From contig DATGZN010000094.1 in assembly GCA_035297145.1 (NCBI GenBank), positions 186,001 to 250,000 of the forward strand: a stretch of 64,000 nt of DNA, given 5' to 3'. This document shows positions 17,208 to 26,722 of the stretch, in pieces. A program made the position numbers and the translations under genes. Numbering within the stretch: position 1 is the first letter of the stretch; each line of letters starts with the position of its first letter. Source of the DNA: QHXW01 sp035297145. Lineage in GTDB: Bacteria > Acidobacteriota > Terriglobia > Bryobacterales > Bryobacteraceae. The notes beneath the pieces are model-generated. The model was given only the letters and a program-made list of their open reading frames with translations. It was not told where the DNA came from and did no database searches.

Positions 17208-18293
17208 ATGAACCTTAACATTCTTGTTTTGCCCGGAGACGGGATTGGTACGGAGGTCACACGCGAGGCGGTACGCGTACTGCGCCACGTGGCGCAGAAG
17301 TGGAACCATACGCTGAGGCTTACCGAGGGCCTGCTGGGCGGCATCGCGATTCATCAGACAGGCAGCCCGCTCCCTGAGGAGACGGTGCGGCTGGCCGGAG
17401 AAGCTGATGCCACGCTCATGGGCGCGGTGGGCCTGCCCGAGTTCGACAACGCGCCGCCTGAAAAACGTCCGGAAAAAGGCCTCCTTGGAATTCGAAAGGT
17501 GCTGGGCGTTTACGCCAACCTGCGACCGGTGCGCGCCTACGCCGCGCTGCTGGACTCGTCACCGCTGAAAAACGATCGCGTGGCCGGCACCGATATGATC
17601 ATCGTGCGCGAGCTGACCGGTGGCATCTACTACGGCACTCCGCGCGGCATTACGGAAAACGGCGCGGACACCCGAGCCGTGAATACCATGGTTTACACGC
17701 GCCGCGAGATTGAGCGCGTCAGCCGCATGGCGTTTCACCTGGCGCGCGGGCGGCGAAAGAAAGTCACATCGGTAGACAAATCCAATGTGCTGGAGAACTC
17801 GCAATTGTGGCGGCGTGTGGTGACCGAGATGGGGCGCGAGTTTCCCGATGTTTCACTGGACCACATCCTGGTCGACAACTGCGCCATGCAGCTCGTGCTG
17901 AATCCGACGCGCTTCGACATCGTGCTGACGGAAAATATGTTCGGCGATATCCTGAGTGATGAGGGCGCCGTGCTGGCGGGATCCATCGGGATGCTGCCGT
18001 CGGCGTCGATCGGCGACCGGAAGCCGTCGGGCGCATGGGTTGGTTTATACGAGCCTGTGCACGGGTCGGCTCCGGATATTGTAGGTCAGAACAAGGCCAA
18101 CCCTCTGGGAGCCATCGGCTCGGTCGCCGCCATGCTGGAGTATAGTTTCGGATTGAAAGAAGAAGCGGCCGCGGTGAATGCTGCCGTGGAAGCGGTGCTC
18201 ACATCTGGAAGGGTAACCGCGGATCTACAGCCGGCTGGACCTCCAGCGACCACCGAGCAGGTGGGCGAAGCGGTCTGCGCCGCGATCGGTTAA
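17208..18293 (+). CDS. leuB: 3-isopropylmalate dehydrogenase
   Basis: Oxidises and decarboxylates 3-isopropylmalate with NAD+. The start ATG 17208 gives MNLNILVLPGDGIGTEV, the canonical opening; an ATG at 17166 would add 14 unrelated residues. The 361-residue protein shows VRELTGGIYYG, the VDKSNVLENSQLWR substrate-binding segment, the DNCAMQLV and MFGDILSDEGAVLAGS metal-binding aspartates and the HGSAPDI-GQNKANP cofactor loop. It is separated from leuA by the inverted-repeat element and leads into leuC with 3 bases between stop and start. Confidence 0.96.
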   Translation: MNLNILVLPGDGIGTEVTREAVRVLRHVAQKWNHTLRLTEGLLGGIAIHQTGSPLPEETVRLAGEADATLMGAVGLPEFDNAPPEKRPEKGLLGIRKVLGVYANLRPVRAYAALLDSSPLKNDRVAGTDMIIVRELTGGIYYGTPRGITENGADTRAVNTMVYTRREIERVSRMAFHLARGRRKKVTSVDKSNVLENSQLWRRVVTEMGREFPDVSLDHILVDNCAMQLVLNPTRFDIVLTENMFGDILSDEGAVLAGSIGMLPSASIGDRKPSGAWVGLYEPVHGSAPDIVGQNKANPLGAIGSVAAMLEYSFGLKEEAAAVNAAVEAVLTSGRVTADLQPAGPPATTEQVGEAVCAAIG

Positions 18294-18296
18294 ATC

Positions 18297-19703
18297 ATGA
18301 GTAAGCCAAAAACCATTGTCCAAAAAATATGGGACGCCCATGTTGTGCATGAGCAGGCGGGCGCGCCCACACTGCTGTTTATCGATCTCCATCTGGTGCA
18401 TGAGGTGACGTCGCCGCAAGCCTTCCAGGGTTTGCGCGAGCGTGGGATCAAGGTGCGCCGCCCGGACTTGACGCTAGCGACAGCGGATCACAGCATTCCT
18501 ACGAGCGATCGATCTCTCCCCATCGTCGACACGATCGCCGCCAATCAGCTCGCGCAGCTCGAAAAGAATTGCCGCTATTTCAGTATTCCATGCTTTGGTA
18601 TTCATAGCGAGAAGCAGGGCATTGTGCATGTAATCGGTCCGGAGATGGGGCTGACGCAACCCGGGATGACGGTGGTCTGCGGCGACAGTCACACGGCCAC
18701 GCATGGCGCGTTCGGAGCGCTGGCGTTCGGCATCGGGACGAGCGAAGTGGAACATGTGCTGGCCTCGCAATGTCTGTTGCAGCGCCCGTCGAAGGCATTT
18801 CAGGTGCGGGTTGACGGCACGCTTAGCAGTGGTGTATCGGCGAAAGACATCATTCTTGGATTGATCGCCCGGATCGGCGTGGGCGGCGGGACGGGCTGCG
18901 TGTTGGAATATTCAGGCGCGGCAATTCGCGGTCTCTCGATGGAACAGCGCATGACGGTCTGCAATATGTCCATTGAAGGCGGCGCGCGCGCCGGACTTAT
19001 CGCTCCGGATGAAACTACCTTCGAGTACATTTGCGGACGGCCGTATGCGCCAAAGGGAGCGGATTGGGACGCGGTGGTCGCGCGATGGCGGAAGCTGCCG
19101 AGCGACGACGGCGCTGTCTACGATAAGCAAATCACGATCGATGCTGATCGCTTGGAGCCGATGATCACATACGGCACCAATCCGGGAATGGGTATTCCCA
19201 TCACAGCGGCGGTGCCGGATCCGTCGCGAATCGCAGATCCGCTGGAGCGCGAGTCCGTCGAGAAAGCTCTGCGCTATATGGGACTCGAAGGCGGCAAGCC
19301 GCTGCTGGGACGTCCGGTCAATGTGGTGTTCATCGGGAGCTGCACGAACTCGCGCATCTCCGATCTCCGTATAGCGGCTTCGCTCCTGAAGGGCCGCAAG
19401 GTAAGCCCGAAGGTTCGCGTGATGGTGGTGCCGGGGTCGCAGGAAGTGAAACGCCAGGCTGAGGCGGAGGGTCTGCCCGAAGTTTTTCGTGCCGCGGGAT
19501 GCGAGTGGCGCGAGCCTGGATGTTCCATGTGCATCGCCATGAATGGCGATCAGTTGCAGCCGGGCGAATACAGCGTCTCGACATCCAACAGGAATTTCGA
19601 AGGCCGGCAAGGGAAGGGCGGCAGAACGTTCCTGGCCAGCCCGCTCACGGCGGCCGCAACCGCGGTCATGGGAGTGGTGACGGATGTGAGGAGCCTGCTA
19701 TGA
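18297..19703 (+). CDS. leuC: 3-isopropylmalate dehydratase, large subunit
   Basis: Forms the 4Fe-4S isomerase with LeuD, converting 2- to 3-isopropylmalate. At 468 residues it has the usual length. The aconitase-type cluster cysteines are visible in GSCTNSRISDLR and in GCSMCIAMN, and the CGDSHTATHGAFGALAFGIGTSEVEHVLA block and the final STSNRNFEGRQGKGG motif are intact. The start lies 3 bases after leuB, and its stop overlaps the leuD start by 4 bases, so the subunits are translationally coupled. Confidence 0.97.
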   Translation: MSKPKTIVQKIWDAHVVHEQAGAPTLLFIDLHLVHEVTSPQAFQGLRERGIKVRRPDLTLATADHSIPTSDRSLPIVDTIAANQLAQLEKNCRYFSIPCFGIHSEKQGIVHVIGPEMGLTQPGMTVVCGDSHTATHGAFGALAFGIGTSEVEHVLASQCLLQRPSKAFQVRVDGTLSSGVSAKDIILGLIARIGVGGGTGCVLEYSGAAIRGLSMEQRMTVCNMSIEGGARAGLIAPDETTFEYICGRPYAPKGADWDAVVARWRKLPSDDGAVYDKQITIDADRLEPMITYGTNPGMGIPITAAVPDPSRIADPLERESVEKALRYMGLEGGKPLLGRPVNVVFIGSCTNSRISDLRIAASLLKGRKVSPKVRVMVVPGSQEVKRQAEAEGLPEVFRAAGCEWREPGCSMCIAMNGDQLQPGEYSVSTSNRNFEGRQGKGGRTFLASPLTAAATAVMGVVTDVRSLL

Positions 19704-20314
19704 AGCCGTTCACGAATTTCGAAAGCCGCGTGGTGCCGCTGCCCATCAACAATGTGGATACGGACCAAATTATTCCCGCGCGATTTCTCAAAACAACGTC
19801 AAAGCAGGGTCTCGATCAGCAGCTTTTTTTCGACTGGCGCTATGACGAACAGGGGCGGCCCAAACCGGACTTCGTGCTAAATCAGTCGCGTGCCAAAGGC
19901 GCTGAGATTCTCCTGGCGGGCGACAACTTCGGCTGCGGCAGTTCGCGCGAGCATGCGCCGTGGGCGCTGACGCAATTCGGCTTTCGGGCGGTGATCAGCA
20001 CGTCATTCGCCGACATTTTTCAGAATAATGCGCTGAAGAATTCGCTGTTGCCGATCGCAGTGGCGGCGGATGTGCATCAGGCTTTGTTCCGGGCGATCGA
20101 GAAGGACCCCGATGCGCGGCTGAAGGTCAATCTCGCTGCGCAGACATTGACGCTACCGGATGGACGAGCGGTGGAATTTCCGGTGGATGGTTTCTCGAAG
20201 CAGTGCCTGCTGGATGGGGTGGATGAACTGGGCTACATCCTCAAGCAGGAGCCGGCGATTGCGGCGTTTGAAGGGCGACGGGTGGGGACGATTAACACGC
20301 TACAGAGCGCGTAG
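19700..20314 (+). CDS. leuD: 3-isopropylmalate dehydratase, small subunit
   Basis: The 204-residue swivelling subunit of isopropylmalate isomerase. The start ATG 19700 overlaps the leuC stop (ATGA) and yields MKPFTNFESRVVPLPI, the normal beginning. NNVDTDQIIPARFLK and GDNFGCGSSREHAPWAL are the family signatures. The last gene of the leu operon; its 3' end overlaps the convergent hicA gene by 15 bases, which leaves no room for an independent terminator between them. Confidence 0.97.
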   Translation: MKPFTNFESRVVPLPINNVDTDQIIPARFLKTTSKQGLDQQLFFDWRYDEQGRPKPDFVLNQSRAKGAEILLAGDNFGCGSSREHAPWALTQFGFRAVISTSFADIFQNNALKNSLLPIAVAADVHQALFRAIEKDPDARLKVNLAAQTLTLPDGRAVEFPVDGFSKQCLLDGVDELGYILKQEPAIAAFEGRRVGTINTLQSA

Positions 20315-20521
20315 AAAGTCGTCGACCGTGAGTCCTGCTTTAGTAATCAGACTGCGAAGCGTTCCACGGGCAACTTCTGGATGGTTAGGAATGGAAAGCG
20401 TCGCGATGTGACCCGCCTTCACAAGGATGATGTGACTTCCGCGCTGCCGGCAAACCGTCCAGCCTAGTCTCTCGAAGGCGGCGACAACCTGACGCGGCCT
20501 GAGAACTGGCAGGATTGGCAT
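20300..20521 (-). CDS. HicA-family mRNA interferase toxin
   Basis: A 73-residue dsRNA-binding-fold protein with the HicA core: LRPRQVVAAFERLGW, then the catalytic histidine in QRGSHIIL (His30), a HPEVARGTL segment and a C-terminal LITKAGLTVDDFLRAL helix. It is expected to cleave mRNA when not held by HicB. It follows the antitoxin gene with 1 base of overlap (reversed hicBA order) and converges on leuD, overlapping it by 15 bases. Confidence 0.9.
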   Translation of the reverse strand: MPILPVLRPRQVVAAFERLGWTVCRQRGSHIILVKAGHIATLSIPNHPEVARGTLRSLITKAGLTVDDFLRAL

Positions 20522-20727
20522 TACGCAGGCACTTCGATCTCACGCGTGAGGACCGTTAGTGGCATGCCCAGTTCGGCACGCACCTTGAGGCACTCACGAA
20601 TCGCGTCCCGGACGTTGCTCTCCGCTTCCTGCTCCGTTTTGCCTTGGCTGACACAACCGGGTATCGCCGGACACTCTGCGATATACACGCCGTCTTCGTC
20701 CTGAACGATCGTGATCAGCAGCTTCAT
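20521..20727 (-). CDS. HicB-family antitoxin
   Basis: A partial RNase H-like antitoxin of about 68 residues, starting at ATG 20727 (MKLLITIVQDEDGVY), which fits the family better than ATG 20745. The core GVYIAECPAIPGCVSQGKTEQEAESNVRDAIRE is typical. No extra C-terminal ribbon-helix-helix or HTH is seen, so DNA binding, if any, must come from elsewhere. Translationally coupled to hicA. Confidence 0.9.
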   Translation of the reverse strand: MKLLITIVQDEDGVYIAECPAIPGCVSQGKTEQEAESNVRDAIRECLKVRAELGMPLTVLTREIEVPA

Positions 20728-20847
20728 GTTATCAGTATGACGCATTGGCGCTGTTGGTCGCGGCTATCGGTAGTGCCTGAAATCTGCGGTGAATCCAAAA
20801 CCGCATCGAATTGCTTTTCCGGCAAGACCGCCGCACCATGAAGGCGT

Positions 20848-21306
20848 ATGGCATCTGACCGAAGTTCGTTGCTCGCCCTCAAGAATCCCATCTGTGGCAA
20901 ACACATGCGCATGTGGCCCAGGGAAGTGTTTGATGCCATGGTTGATACTGATGGCGGCGGCAAGAGGCTACTGGCGAGGGTGCTAGATGAGTATCTACAA
21001 AAACCGGGCGTGTACATTCTCTACCGCGATGACGTTCCATATTACATCGGGCAGACCGTAAAACTGCGGAGTCGGCTTTTGAAGCACGCAAGAGACCCCA
21101 ACATGCGCCATTACAACTTCTGGAATTTCTTCTCTGCTTTCGTGATTCCTAATCGGGGCCACTGGGACCAGGTTGAAGCGATGCTCATATCAGCCATGCC
21201 AACCGCAAACAGCGCCAAACCTAAACTGGAACGCGAGAAACTCCCGCCGAAGGTAATAGAACTGCTACGCAAGATCCGACGACAGCGCGTCATTCTGACA
21301 GCCTAG
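20848..21306 (+). CDS. GIY-YIG nuclease-family protein
   Basis: A 152-residue protein with a single GIY-YIG domain: GVYILY at 54-59, YYIGQT at 65-70, an arginine-rich LRSRLLKH helix (catalytic Arg near 74-76), the metal-ligand Glu in QVEAML (Glu110) and an Asn near 120 (TANSAKP). The N-terminal 50 residues are helical and not recognised. It is a stand-alone nuclease rather than UvrC. It lies on the plus strand between HicBA and metH (both minus) and may be a defence or mobile-DNA gene, but nothing ties it to one. Confidence 0.8.
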   Translation: MASDRSSLLALKNPICGKHMRMWPREVFDAMVDTDGGGKRLLARVLDEYLQKPGVYILYRDDVPYYIGQTVKLRSRLLKHARDPNMRHYNFWNFFSAFVIPNRGHWDQVEAMLISAMPTANSAKPKLEREKLPPKVIELLRKIRRQRVILTA

Positions 21307-21412
21307 CGACCCGAATAGATCAACGCAGTTTTCAGACACTAGCAGCGCGTAACACGGGACGGGCAAAGACCTGTCTCGACACTCCGGTGCAGCAAACAGC
21401 GTAGCGAATGGG

Positions 21413-24400
21413 CTAAACCATTACTTCTTCGGTCTCTTCACTCGCCGTGAAGTAGGCGCAGTCGGGATGATGAAACACCAGCGCACTCACGCTGGCCTCG
21501 GGCTCCATCATCATGCCCTCGGTGAGGTGCACGCCGATCTCATCAGGTGAGAGCAGTTTCCAGATGCCCTGCTGATCGTCCAGATTGGGACAGGCCGGGT
21601 ACCCGAAGCTGTAGCGCTTACCGCGATAGCGCGATGTGAAACGCTCCTGCATGGTCATGGCCGGCGGGTCAGGAAATCCCCAGTCCTCGCGAATGCGCCG
21701 GTGCAGCCACTCGGCGCAGCCTTCGGCGGTCTCGATGGCCAACGCCTGCAACGCGTGCGCTTTGAAGTACTGCCCCGCCTCTTTGAGTTCCTCGCTGTGC
21801 TCGCGGATTCCTGCGCCTGCCGTAACCACAAAAATTGCCAGATGATCGCGCACGCCGTCCGCCGCATCCAGAATGTAGTCGCTCAGGCATAGGCCTTCAT
21901 CGCGCCGCTGCCGGCCGAAACGGAACGTGTGGATCGGCTGTTGTCCACCGGGAGCGAACAACTTGATGGCGTTGCCCGCGCGTTTGGCTTCGAAAAACTG
22001 CCAAACAGCCTTCACTTTCATGAACCGCGCGGCTTCGCTTTTGACTTCCTCCATGTTGTGGTAAAGTTCCAGCGCCTTCTCGTTGTGTTCCGCGAGGTGT
22101 TTCTCGAAGTGCCCTTTGTACCCGAGGTGCCGACCGTAAAGCATGTGCGGGTTGATGTAACTCCAGATCTCGGCCAGATGCGGCACGTCGCGCACCTTGC
22201 GGTCGAGATACGGCGCCGATGGGACAGGAATTTCCACACTCACCTTGCGGCTTCGGATCTCCGTTAGTGGCGCCAGGGGCTCAGCGGGCCGTTCGATTTC
22301 CATCGGCGGCACAACATGCGTGTGCACACGCAAGACTGACTCGCGCGTCGCCGGGTCCATGATCTCATTCAGCAGCTTCAGCCCGGTCATGGCGTCCTTG
22401 GCGTAACACACCGCTTCGCCATAAGCCGGGCCGATTTTGCCATTGGTGTATTTCTCGGATAGCGCCGCCCCACCAACTAACAGCGGCACGCGTATTTCAT
22501 GCTCGCGCAGATCGCCCGCAGTAATCACCATTTGCTGCGCGCTCTTGACCAAAAGCCCCGACAAGCCGATGGCATCCGGCGAATGCTCGCGAAACGCCTC
22601 GATCAGCTTCTCCGGCGGAACTTTGATCCCCAGATTGATCACCTTGTAGCCGTTGTTGCTCAGAATAATCTCGACCAGGTTCTTGCCGATATCATGCACG
22701 TCGCCCTTGACCGTGGCCAGAATGATTTTGCCGCGGCTCGACGTATCGGCCTTCTCCATGAAGCCTTCGAGATAATTCACCGCGGCTTTCATGGCCTCAG
22801 CCGATTGCAGCACTTCCGCCACGATCAGCTCGTTGTTGTTGAATAGCCGCCCGACCTCCGCCATACCCGCCATCAGTGGGCCGTTGATGATGTCGAGCGG
22901 CGCCGCGCCTTCGGCCCGCTTGCGGTCGAGATCCTCGACCAGGCCTTCTTTCGTGCCCTCAATTATGTAATTGCCCAGCCGCGTGTCGAGCGGTAGATCC
23001 GCGGCCTTGGTTTTGTCTTTCTTCACCGCATGGCGGAAGAACTCAGCGACGGCCGCGATGTGGAACTGGTTGATGGCGCCTCTCTGCGCCACCGTCTGTT
23101 GCCGCCAATCCTCGGCCGCCAGGCGCAGCTCTTCATCCGGTGAGTCCGCCGGCGGTGTGTTAAACAGCAGATTCTCCGCCAGGCGCCGCTCCTCTTCCGG
23201 AATCGAGGCGAAACGCTCCAGTTTTTCCGCGTTCACAATGGCCAGATCCAGCCCGGCCTTGGTGCAGTAGTAGAGGAAAACCGAGTTGATGACTTCGCGC
23301 GCCGCCGCCGGAAGCCCGAACGAGATATTCGAAATCCCGAGCACGGTTTTGACGAAGGGAATTTTGGCCTTGATCAGCCGCAGGGCCTCGATCGTCTCGA
23401 CGGCTCCCCCGATATAGTTGGTATCGCCGGTGGCGCAGGGGAACACCAGCGGATCGATGATGATGTCCTCCGCCGGTATCCCGTACTTCTCCGTCAGTAG
23501 CCGGACCGAGCGCTCGGCAACCGCAAGTTTGCGCTCCCGCGTGAACGCCTGCGCCTGCTGCTTGTCTTCGTCGATGGTGCCAACGATCAGCGCCGCCCCA
23601 TAGGCCCGCGCAATCGGACAGACTCGCTCAAACTTCTCTTCACCGTCCTCCAGATTGATCGAGTTGATGAGGCTCTTGCCCTGGCAATAGGTCAGCGCGG
23701 CTTCGATCGCACGCGCGTCCGTGGTATCGATCATGATCGGCGCTTTGATGAGCCGGATCAGCCGCTCATAGAACGGCGGGATGTCCTGGATTTCGTCGCG
23801 ATCCGTCGATTGCAAGCAGACATCGATGACATGCGCGCCATTCTTCACCTGCTGGCGCGCAATCTCGGCAGCTTGTTCCCACTTCTCCTCGGCAATCAGC
23901 TTTTTGAACGCGCGCGAGCCAATAACATTGGTGCGCTCTCCCACGATGAGCGGGCGGTTGCTGTCCTCCGCCTCCACCGGCTCGATGCCCGAATAATAAG
24001 CGCGATGCTGCCGTGCCTTGACTGCGCGCGGCTTCTTACCATCAATAATCTGTGCGATGGCCCGGATGTGGGCGTCCGTCGTCCCGCAGCAGCCGCCCAC
24101 CAAGTTCAGCCAGCCGTGCGCCACAAATTTCTCCAGTTGCGCCGCCAGGCTCTCCGGTGTCTCGTCGTATTGCAACTGCTCGTTGGGCAACCCGGCATTG
24201 GGATAGCACGATACGTTGATCGACGCGAGTTCGCTCAGCGTGCGGAGATGGTCGGTCATGAACTCCGGGCCGGTCGCGCAGTTCAACCCCACCGACAACA
24301 AATCCGCGTGCGCAATGGATGTCCAGAAAGCATCGACCGTTTGGCCCGCGAGCATGGTGCCGGTGGCCTCGATGGTCCCGGAAACCATCACCGGAAGCGC

Positions 24401-24967
24401 GCGCCCCAGTTCTTTCTTCAATTGCCCGATACCCAGCAGCCCGGCTTTCACCGCGCGCGTATCGTTACACGTCTCGAGCAGCAGAATATCCGCGCCGCCG
24501 TCGATCAGCCCTTTGGCTTGATCGTAGTAAGCTTGGCGAAGTTGGTCGAAGGTCACACCGCCGCCCACCGAAATTACCTTGGTGGTGGGGCCCATGGAGC
24601 CTGCCACCCAGCGCGGCTTGGCGGCTGTGGAAAACTCGTCGGCGGCCTGGCGGGCGAGGCGTGCGGCCTGCGCATTGAAGTAGTGGACCTCATCCTGCAA
24701 CCCAAACTCGCTCAATACGATACGCGTACTGCCAAAGCTATTGGTCTCGATGATGTCCGACCCGGCGTCCAAGTACGCACGATGCACCCCGAGCACCGTC
24801 TCAGGGCGCGACTTCACCAGATATTCCATGCACCCGTCGAGGGCCGGACCATCCGCGGCCGTGAGTGTCTGCCGGTGCAGCATCGTGCCCATGGCGCCAT
24901 CGAGCACCAGAATGCGTGTCGCGAGCGCGTCATGGAGTGCATCGAGCCGGTGTTTCGGATCAGTCAT
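21413..24967 (-). CDS. metH: Cobalamin-dependent methionine synthase
   Basis: Transfers a methyl group from methyltetrahydrofolate via B12 to homocysteine. All four modules are present in 1184 residues: the homocysteine domain with zinc cysteines 230 (GLNC) and 293-294 (GGCCG), the pterin domain (NVIGSRAF...), the cap and B12 domain with the axial-histidine motif GDVHDIGKN near residue 745, and the S-adenosylmethionine reactivation domain ending in RGKRYSFGYPACPNL. Full length compared with E. coli MetH. It is monocistronic. No cobalamin or SAM riboswitch is visible in the 138 bases before the divergent gene. Confidence 0.97.
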   Translation of the reverse strand: MTDPKHRLDALHDALATRILVLDGAMGTMLHRQTLTAADGPALDGCMEYLVKSRPETVLGVHRAYLDAGSDIIETNSFGSTRIVLSEFGLQDEVHYFNAQAARLARQAADEFSTAAKPRWVAGSMGPTTKVISVGGGVTFDQLRQAYYDQAKGLIDGGADILLLETCNDTRAVKAGLLGIGQLKKELGRALPVMVSGTIEATGTMLAGQTVDAFWTSIAHADLLSVGLNCATGPEFMTDHLRTLSELASINVSCYPNAGLPNEQLQYDETPESLAAQLEKFVAHGWLNLVGGCCGTTDAHIRAIAQIIDGKKPRAVKARQHRAYYSGIEPVEAEDSNRPLIVGERTNVIGSRAFKKLIAEEKWEQAAEIARQQVKNGAHVIDVCLQSTDRDEIQDIPPFYERLIRLIKAPIMIDTTDARAIEAALTYCQGKSLINSINLEDGEEKFERVCPIARAYGAALIVGTIDEDKQQAQAFTRERKLAVAERSVRLLTEKYGIPAEDIIIDPLVFPCATGDTNYIGGAVETIEALRLIKAKIPFVKTVLGISNISFGLPAAAREVINSVFLYYCTKAGLDLAIVNAEKLERFASIPEEERRLAENLLFNTPPADSPDEELRLAAEDWRQQTVAQRGAINQFHIAAVAEFFRHAVKKDKTKAADLPLDTRLGNYIIEGTKEGLVEDLDRKRAEGAAPLDIINGPLMAGMAEVGRLFNNNELIVAEVLQSAEAMKAAVNYLEGFMEKADTSSRGKIILATVKGDVHDIGKNLVEIILSNNGYKVINLGIKVPPEKLIEAFREHSPDAIGLSGLLVKSAQQMVITAGDLREHEIRVPLLVGGAALSEKYTNGKIGPAYGEAVCYAKDAMTGLKLLNEIMDPATRESVLRVHTHVVPPMEIERPAEPLAPLTEIRSRKVSVEIPVPSAPYLDRKVRDVPHLAEIWSYINPHMLYGRHLGYKGHFEKHLAEHNEKALELYHNMEEVKSEAARFMKVKAVWQFFEAKRAGNAIKLFAPGGQQPIHTFRFGRQRRDEGLCLSDYILDAADGVRDHLAIFVVTAGAGIREHSEELKEAGQYFKAHALQALAIETAEGCAEWLHRRIREDWGFPDPPAMTMQERFTSRYRGKRYSFGYPACPNLDDQQGIWKLLSPDEIGVHLTEGMMMEPEASVSALVFHHPDCAYFTASEETEEVMV

Positions 24968-25049
24968 AACGAAGGCGGAAGTCCTTCTATTTTAGCAGGC
25001 GCGGTTACGGACTTGGACGGCAACGCACATCGGGCAATCCCCTGAGTGC

Positions 25050-25075
25050 TTGATTTCTTAGGCCTTCGGTATAAT
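25050..25075 (+). promoter_or_regulatory. Candidate promoter of the JAMM-like/TonB gene
   Basis: A perfect -10 hexamer TATAAT sits at 25070-25075, 30 bases before the ATG at 25106. The -35 is less clear: TTGATT at 25050 gives only a 14-base spacer, and TGCTTG at 25047 gives 17. The position of the -10 excludes the in-frame ATG at 25046 as the main start. Confidence 0.5.
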
Positions 25076-25105
25076 CAAACCAGTTCTCTTCGCGAACCTT
25101 TGCGC

Positions 25106-26722
25106 ATGGCAGCCTTTGAGGAATCCGCGGCGCCAACGTCAACTTCGGCGCAGGAGTTCTACACCTGGACGTTTCCCGGCGCACCCGTCCGTATCCATTT
25201 GCACCTGAACGTAGTAGAGAGCCTGGGCCGCGAAGTTCGCCGTGCCTTCGAATCGGTTCCGTCGCATAGCGTGGAAATCGGCGGAATCCTCTACGGCAGC
25301 GCCGATTTCGCCGCCAACCGCATCGTTGAGATCAAGGATTTCGAGCCGTTCCTGGGCGAATACCGCTCCGATCACAAATTCATTTTGTCCGACGGCGACC
25401 GGCGCAAGCTGGACCGGTTACTCGGGGCACGCCGGGCCGATGGGCCGGAAGCGCTGTCCGTGGTCGGCTACTACCGCGCCCACCTCGGTGAGGGGCTGAG
25501 CCTTCGCCAGGAGGATGTCGCGGTCGCGCAGGCGCACTTCTTTGACCCGGCCAATGTGTTTCTTCTGGTGAAGCCGGCGGCGGATGGCTCGGCGAGCGCG
25601 GGCTTCTTTTTCTGGGACAACGGCCGCATCGATGCGGAATTCAGCTTTCTGGAATTCCCGTTCGATGCGCGGCAGTTGACTGGCTTACGCGTCAAACCCG
25701 CTCCGCGCGCCACCGCCCAAGCATTGTCTACCACGGACCCGTCTCCCGAGCCGCACACTGGGGCCGAATTCGAGCCCTTGGCCATCCCGCGGGAGATTCC
25801 TGGCCCCTTCGAACCCGAGGCCCCACAACAGGCGCGCGGCGGGCCCAATCGCCACGTGTGGCGTGCCGGTTTGTTTGCCCTGGGGATGATTGCACTGGGC
25901 GCTGTGGGTTATCAGGGTTACCTGGCCTGGGCGCCCCGGGGCGGCGCGGCCGCTTCTCAAGCATCCGACGCGCCAGCGCTGGCTCTCCAGGTAGGGCGCC
26001 AGGGCGCCGATCTGCGCGTGAGCTGGAACCGGAACTCGCCCGCCATTCTACAAGCCACCGACGGAGTCCTCTCCATCCGCGATGGCGATGCGCAACAGCA
26101 GGAGCTGCATCTCGATCCGGACCAACTGCGCCATGGCAGCATCACGTACACGCCCGCCAACGCTGACGTCAGCTTTCGCCTGGAGATCACCGCGCCGGGA
26201 AATTCGAAAACCAGTGAAACTGTTTTAGCTCTTACGGCCGCCAGGCCCGCTTTGCCGGCAAGCTCGCAGCCGGCCCGCGGACCGTCACCCCCATCGGATG
26301 CGGCGGCCGCCACTTCTCGGGGCCCGTCGAAGGACGAGCCCCCGCGCGTCACGATGCTAGATCAGCCGGCACGGTCGCCCCAAGGCGATGCGCCGGCCAC
26401 GCCTCAGCCCAGCTCCCCCGGGAGCCCTTCGCTTCTCTATCTCCCGCCGCGCCCTGTACGCCAGGTGCAACCCGTGCTTCCCTACACGGTGCGCAAACTG
26501 ATCGCCGCGCAAATCGACGTATCCGTTAAGGTGTGGATCAGCAATACCGGGACAGTCGTGAAGGCGGAACCGGTACCCACCGGCCAACTGGTGAGTAGTT
26601 CTCTAGTCACTGCCGCTCAACGCGCCGCCCTTCGCTGGCGCTTTGCGCCGGCCGTGCGCGGCACCGAGACCGTTCCGAGCGAGATGATTCTGAAATTCCA
26701 GTACCGGCCCGTGGCGCGCTAG
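25106..26722 (+). CDS. Fusion of a JAMM/MPN-like domain, a membrane segment and a TonB C-terminal domain
   Basis: A protein of 538 residues in three parts. Residues about 25-210 look like a JAB/MPN domain: HSVEIGGILYG (Glu57) and VVGYYRAHLGEGLSLRQED, where the usual His-Ser-His is Arg-Ala-His while the later Asp is kept, so the metal site is probably lost. One hydrophobic helix follows near 255-275 (LFALGMIALGAVGYQGYLAW), then a Pro/Ala/Ser-rich linker. The last 90 residues (PVRQVQPVLP ... RWRFAPAVRG ... MILKFQY) match the TonB C-terminal domain. It may link a cytoplasmic peptide- or ubiquitin-like-binding domain to the periplasm. Its TAG stop is at the edge of an inserted repeat. Confidence 0.7.
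   Translation: MAAFEESAAPTSTSAQEFYTWTFPGAPVRIHLHLNVVESLGREVRRAFESVPSHSVEIGGILYGSADFAANRIVEIKDFEPFLGEYRSDHKFILSDGDRRKLDRLLGARRADGPEALSVVGYYRAHLGEGLSLRQEDVAVAQAHFFDPANVFLLVKPAADGSASAGFFFWDNGRIDAEFSFLEFPFDARQLTGLRVKPAPRATAQALSTTDPSPEPHTGAEFEPLAIPREIPGPFEPEAPQQARGGPNRHVWRAGLFALGMIALGAVGYQGYLAWAPRGGAAASQASDAPALALQVGRQGADLRVSWNRNSPAILQATDGVLSIRDGDAQQQELHLDPDQLRHGSITYTPANADVSFRLEITAPGNSKTSETVLALTAARPALPASSQPARGPSPPSDAAAATSRGPSKDEPPRVTMLDQPARSPQGDAPATPQPSSPGSPSLLYLPPRPVRQVQPVLPYTVRKLIAAQIDVSVKVWISNTGTVVKAEPVPTGQLVSSSLVTAAQRAALRWRFAPAVRGTETVPSEMILKFQYRPVAR

Noticed and set aside
23810..25045. A 411-codon open frame on the plus strand across the metH N-terminal region
   Set aside because: Antisense to metH, low-complexity His/Arg-rich product, no start signals; a shadow of GC-rich coding DNA.
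24968..25105. Cobalamin or SAM riboswitch before metH
   Set aside because: The gap is short and has none of the conserved B12-box or SAM-box sequences.
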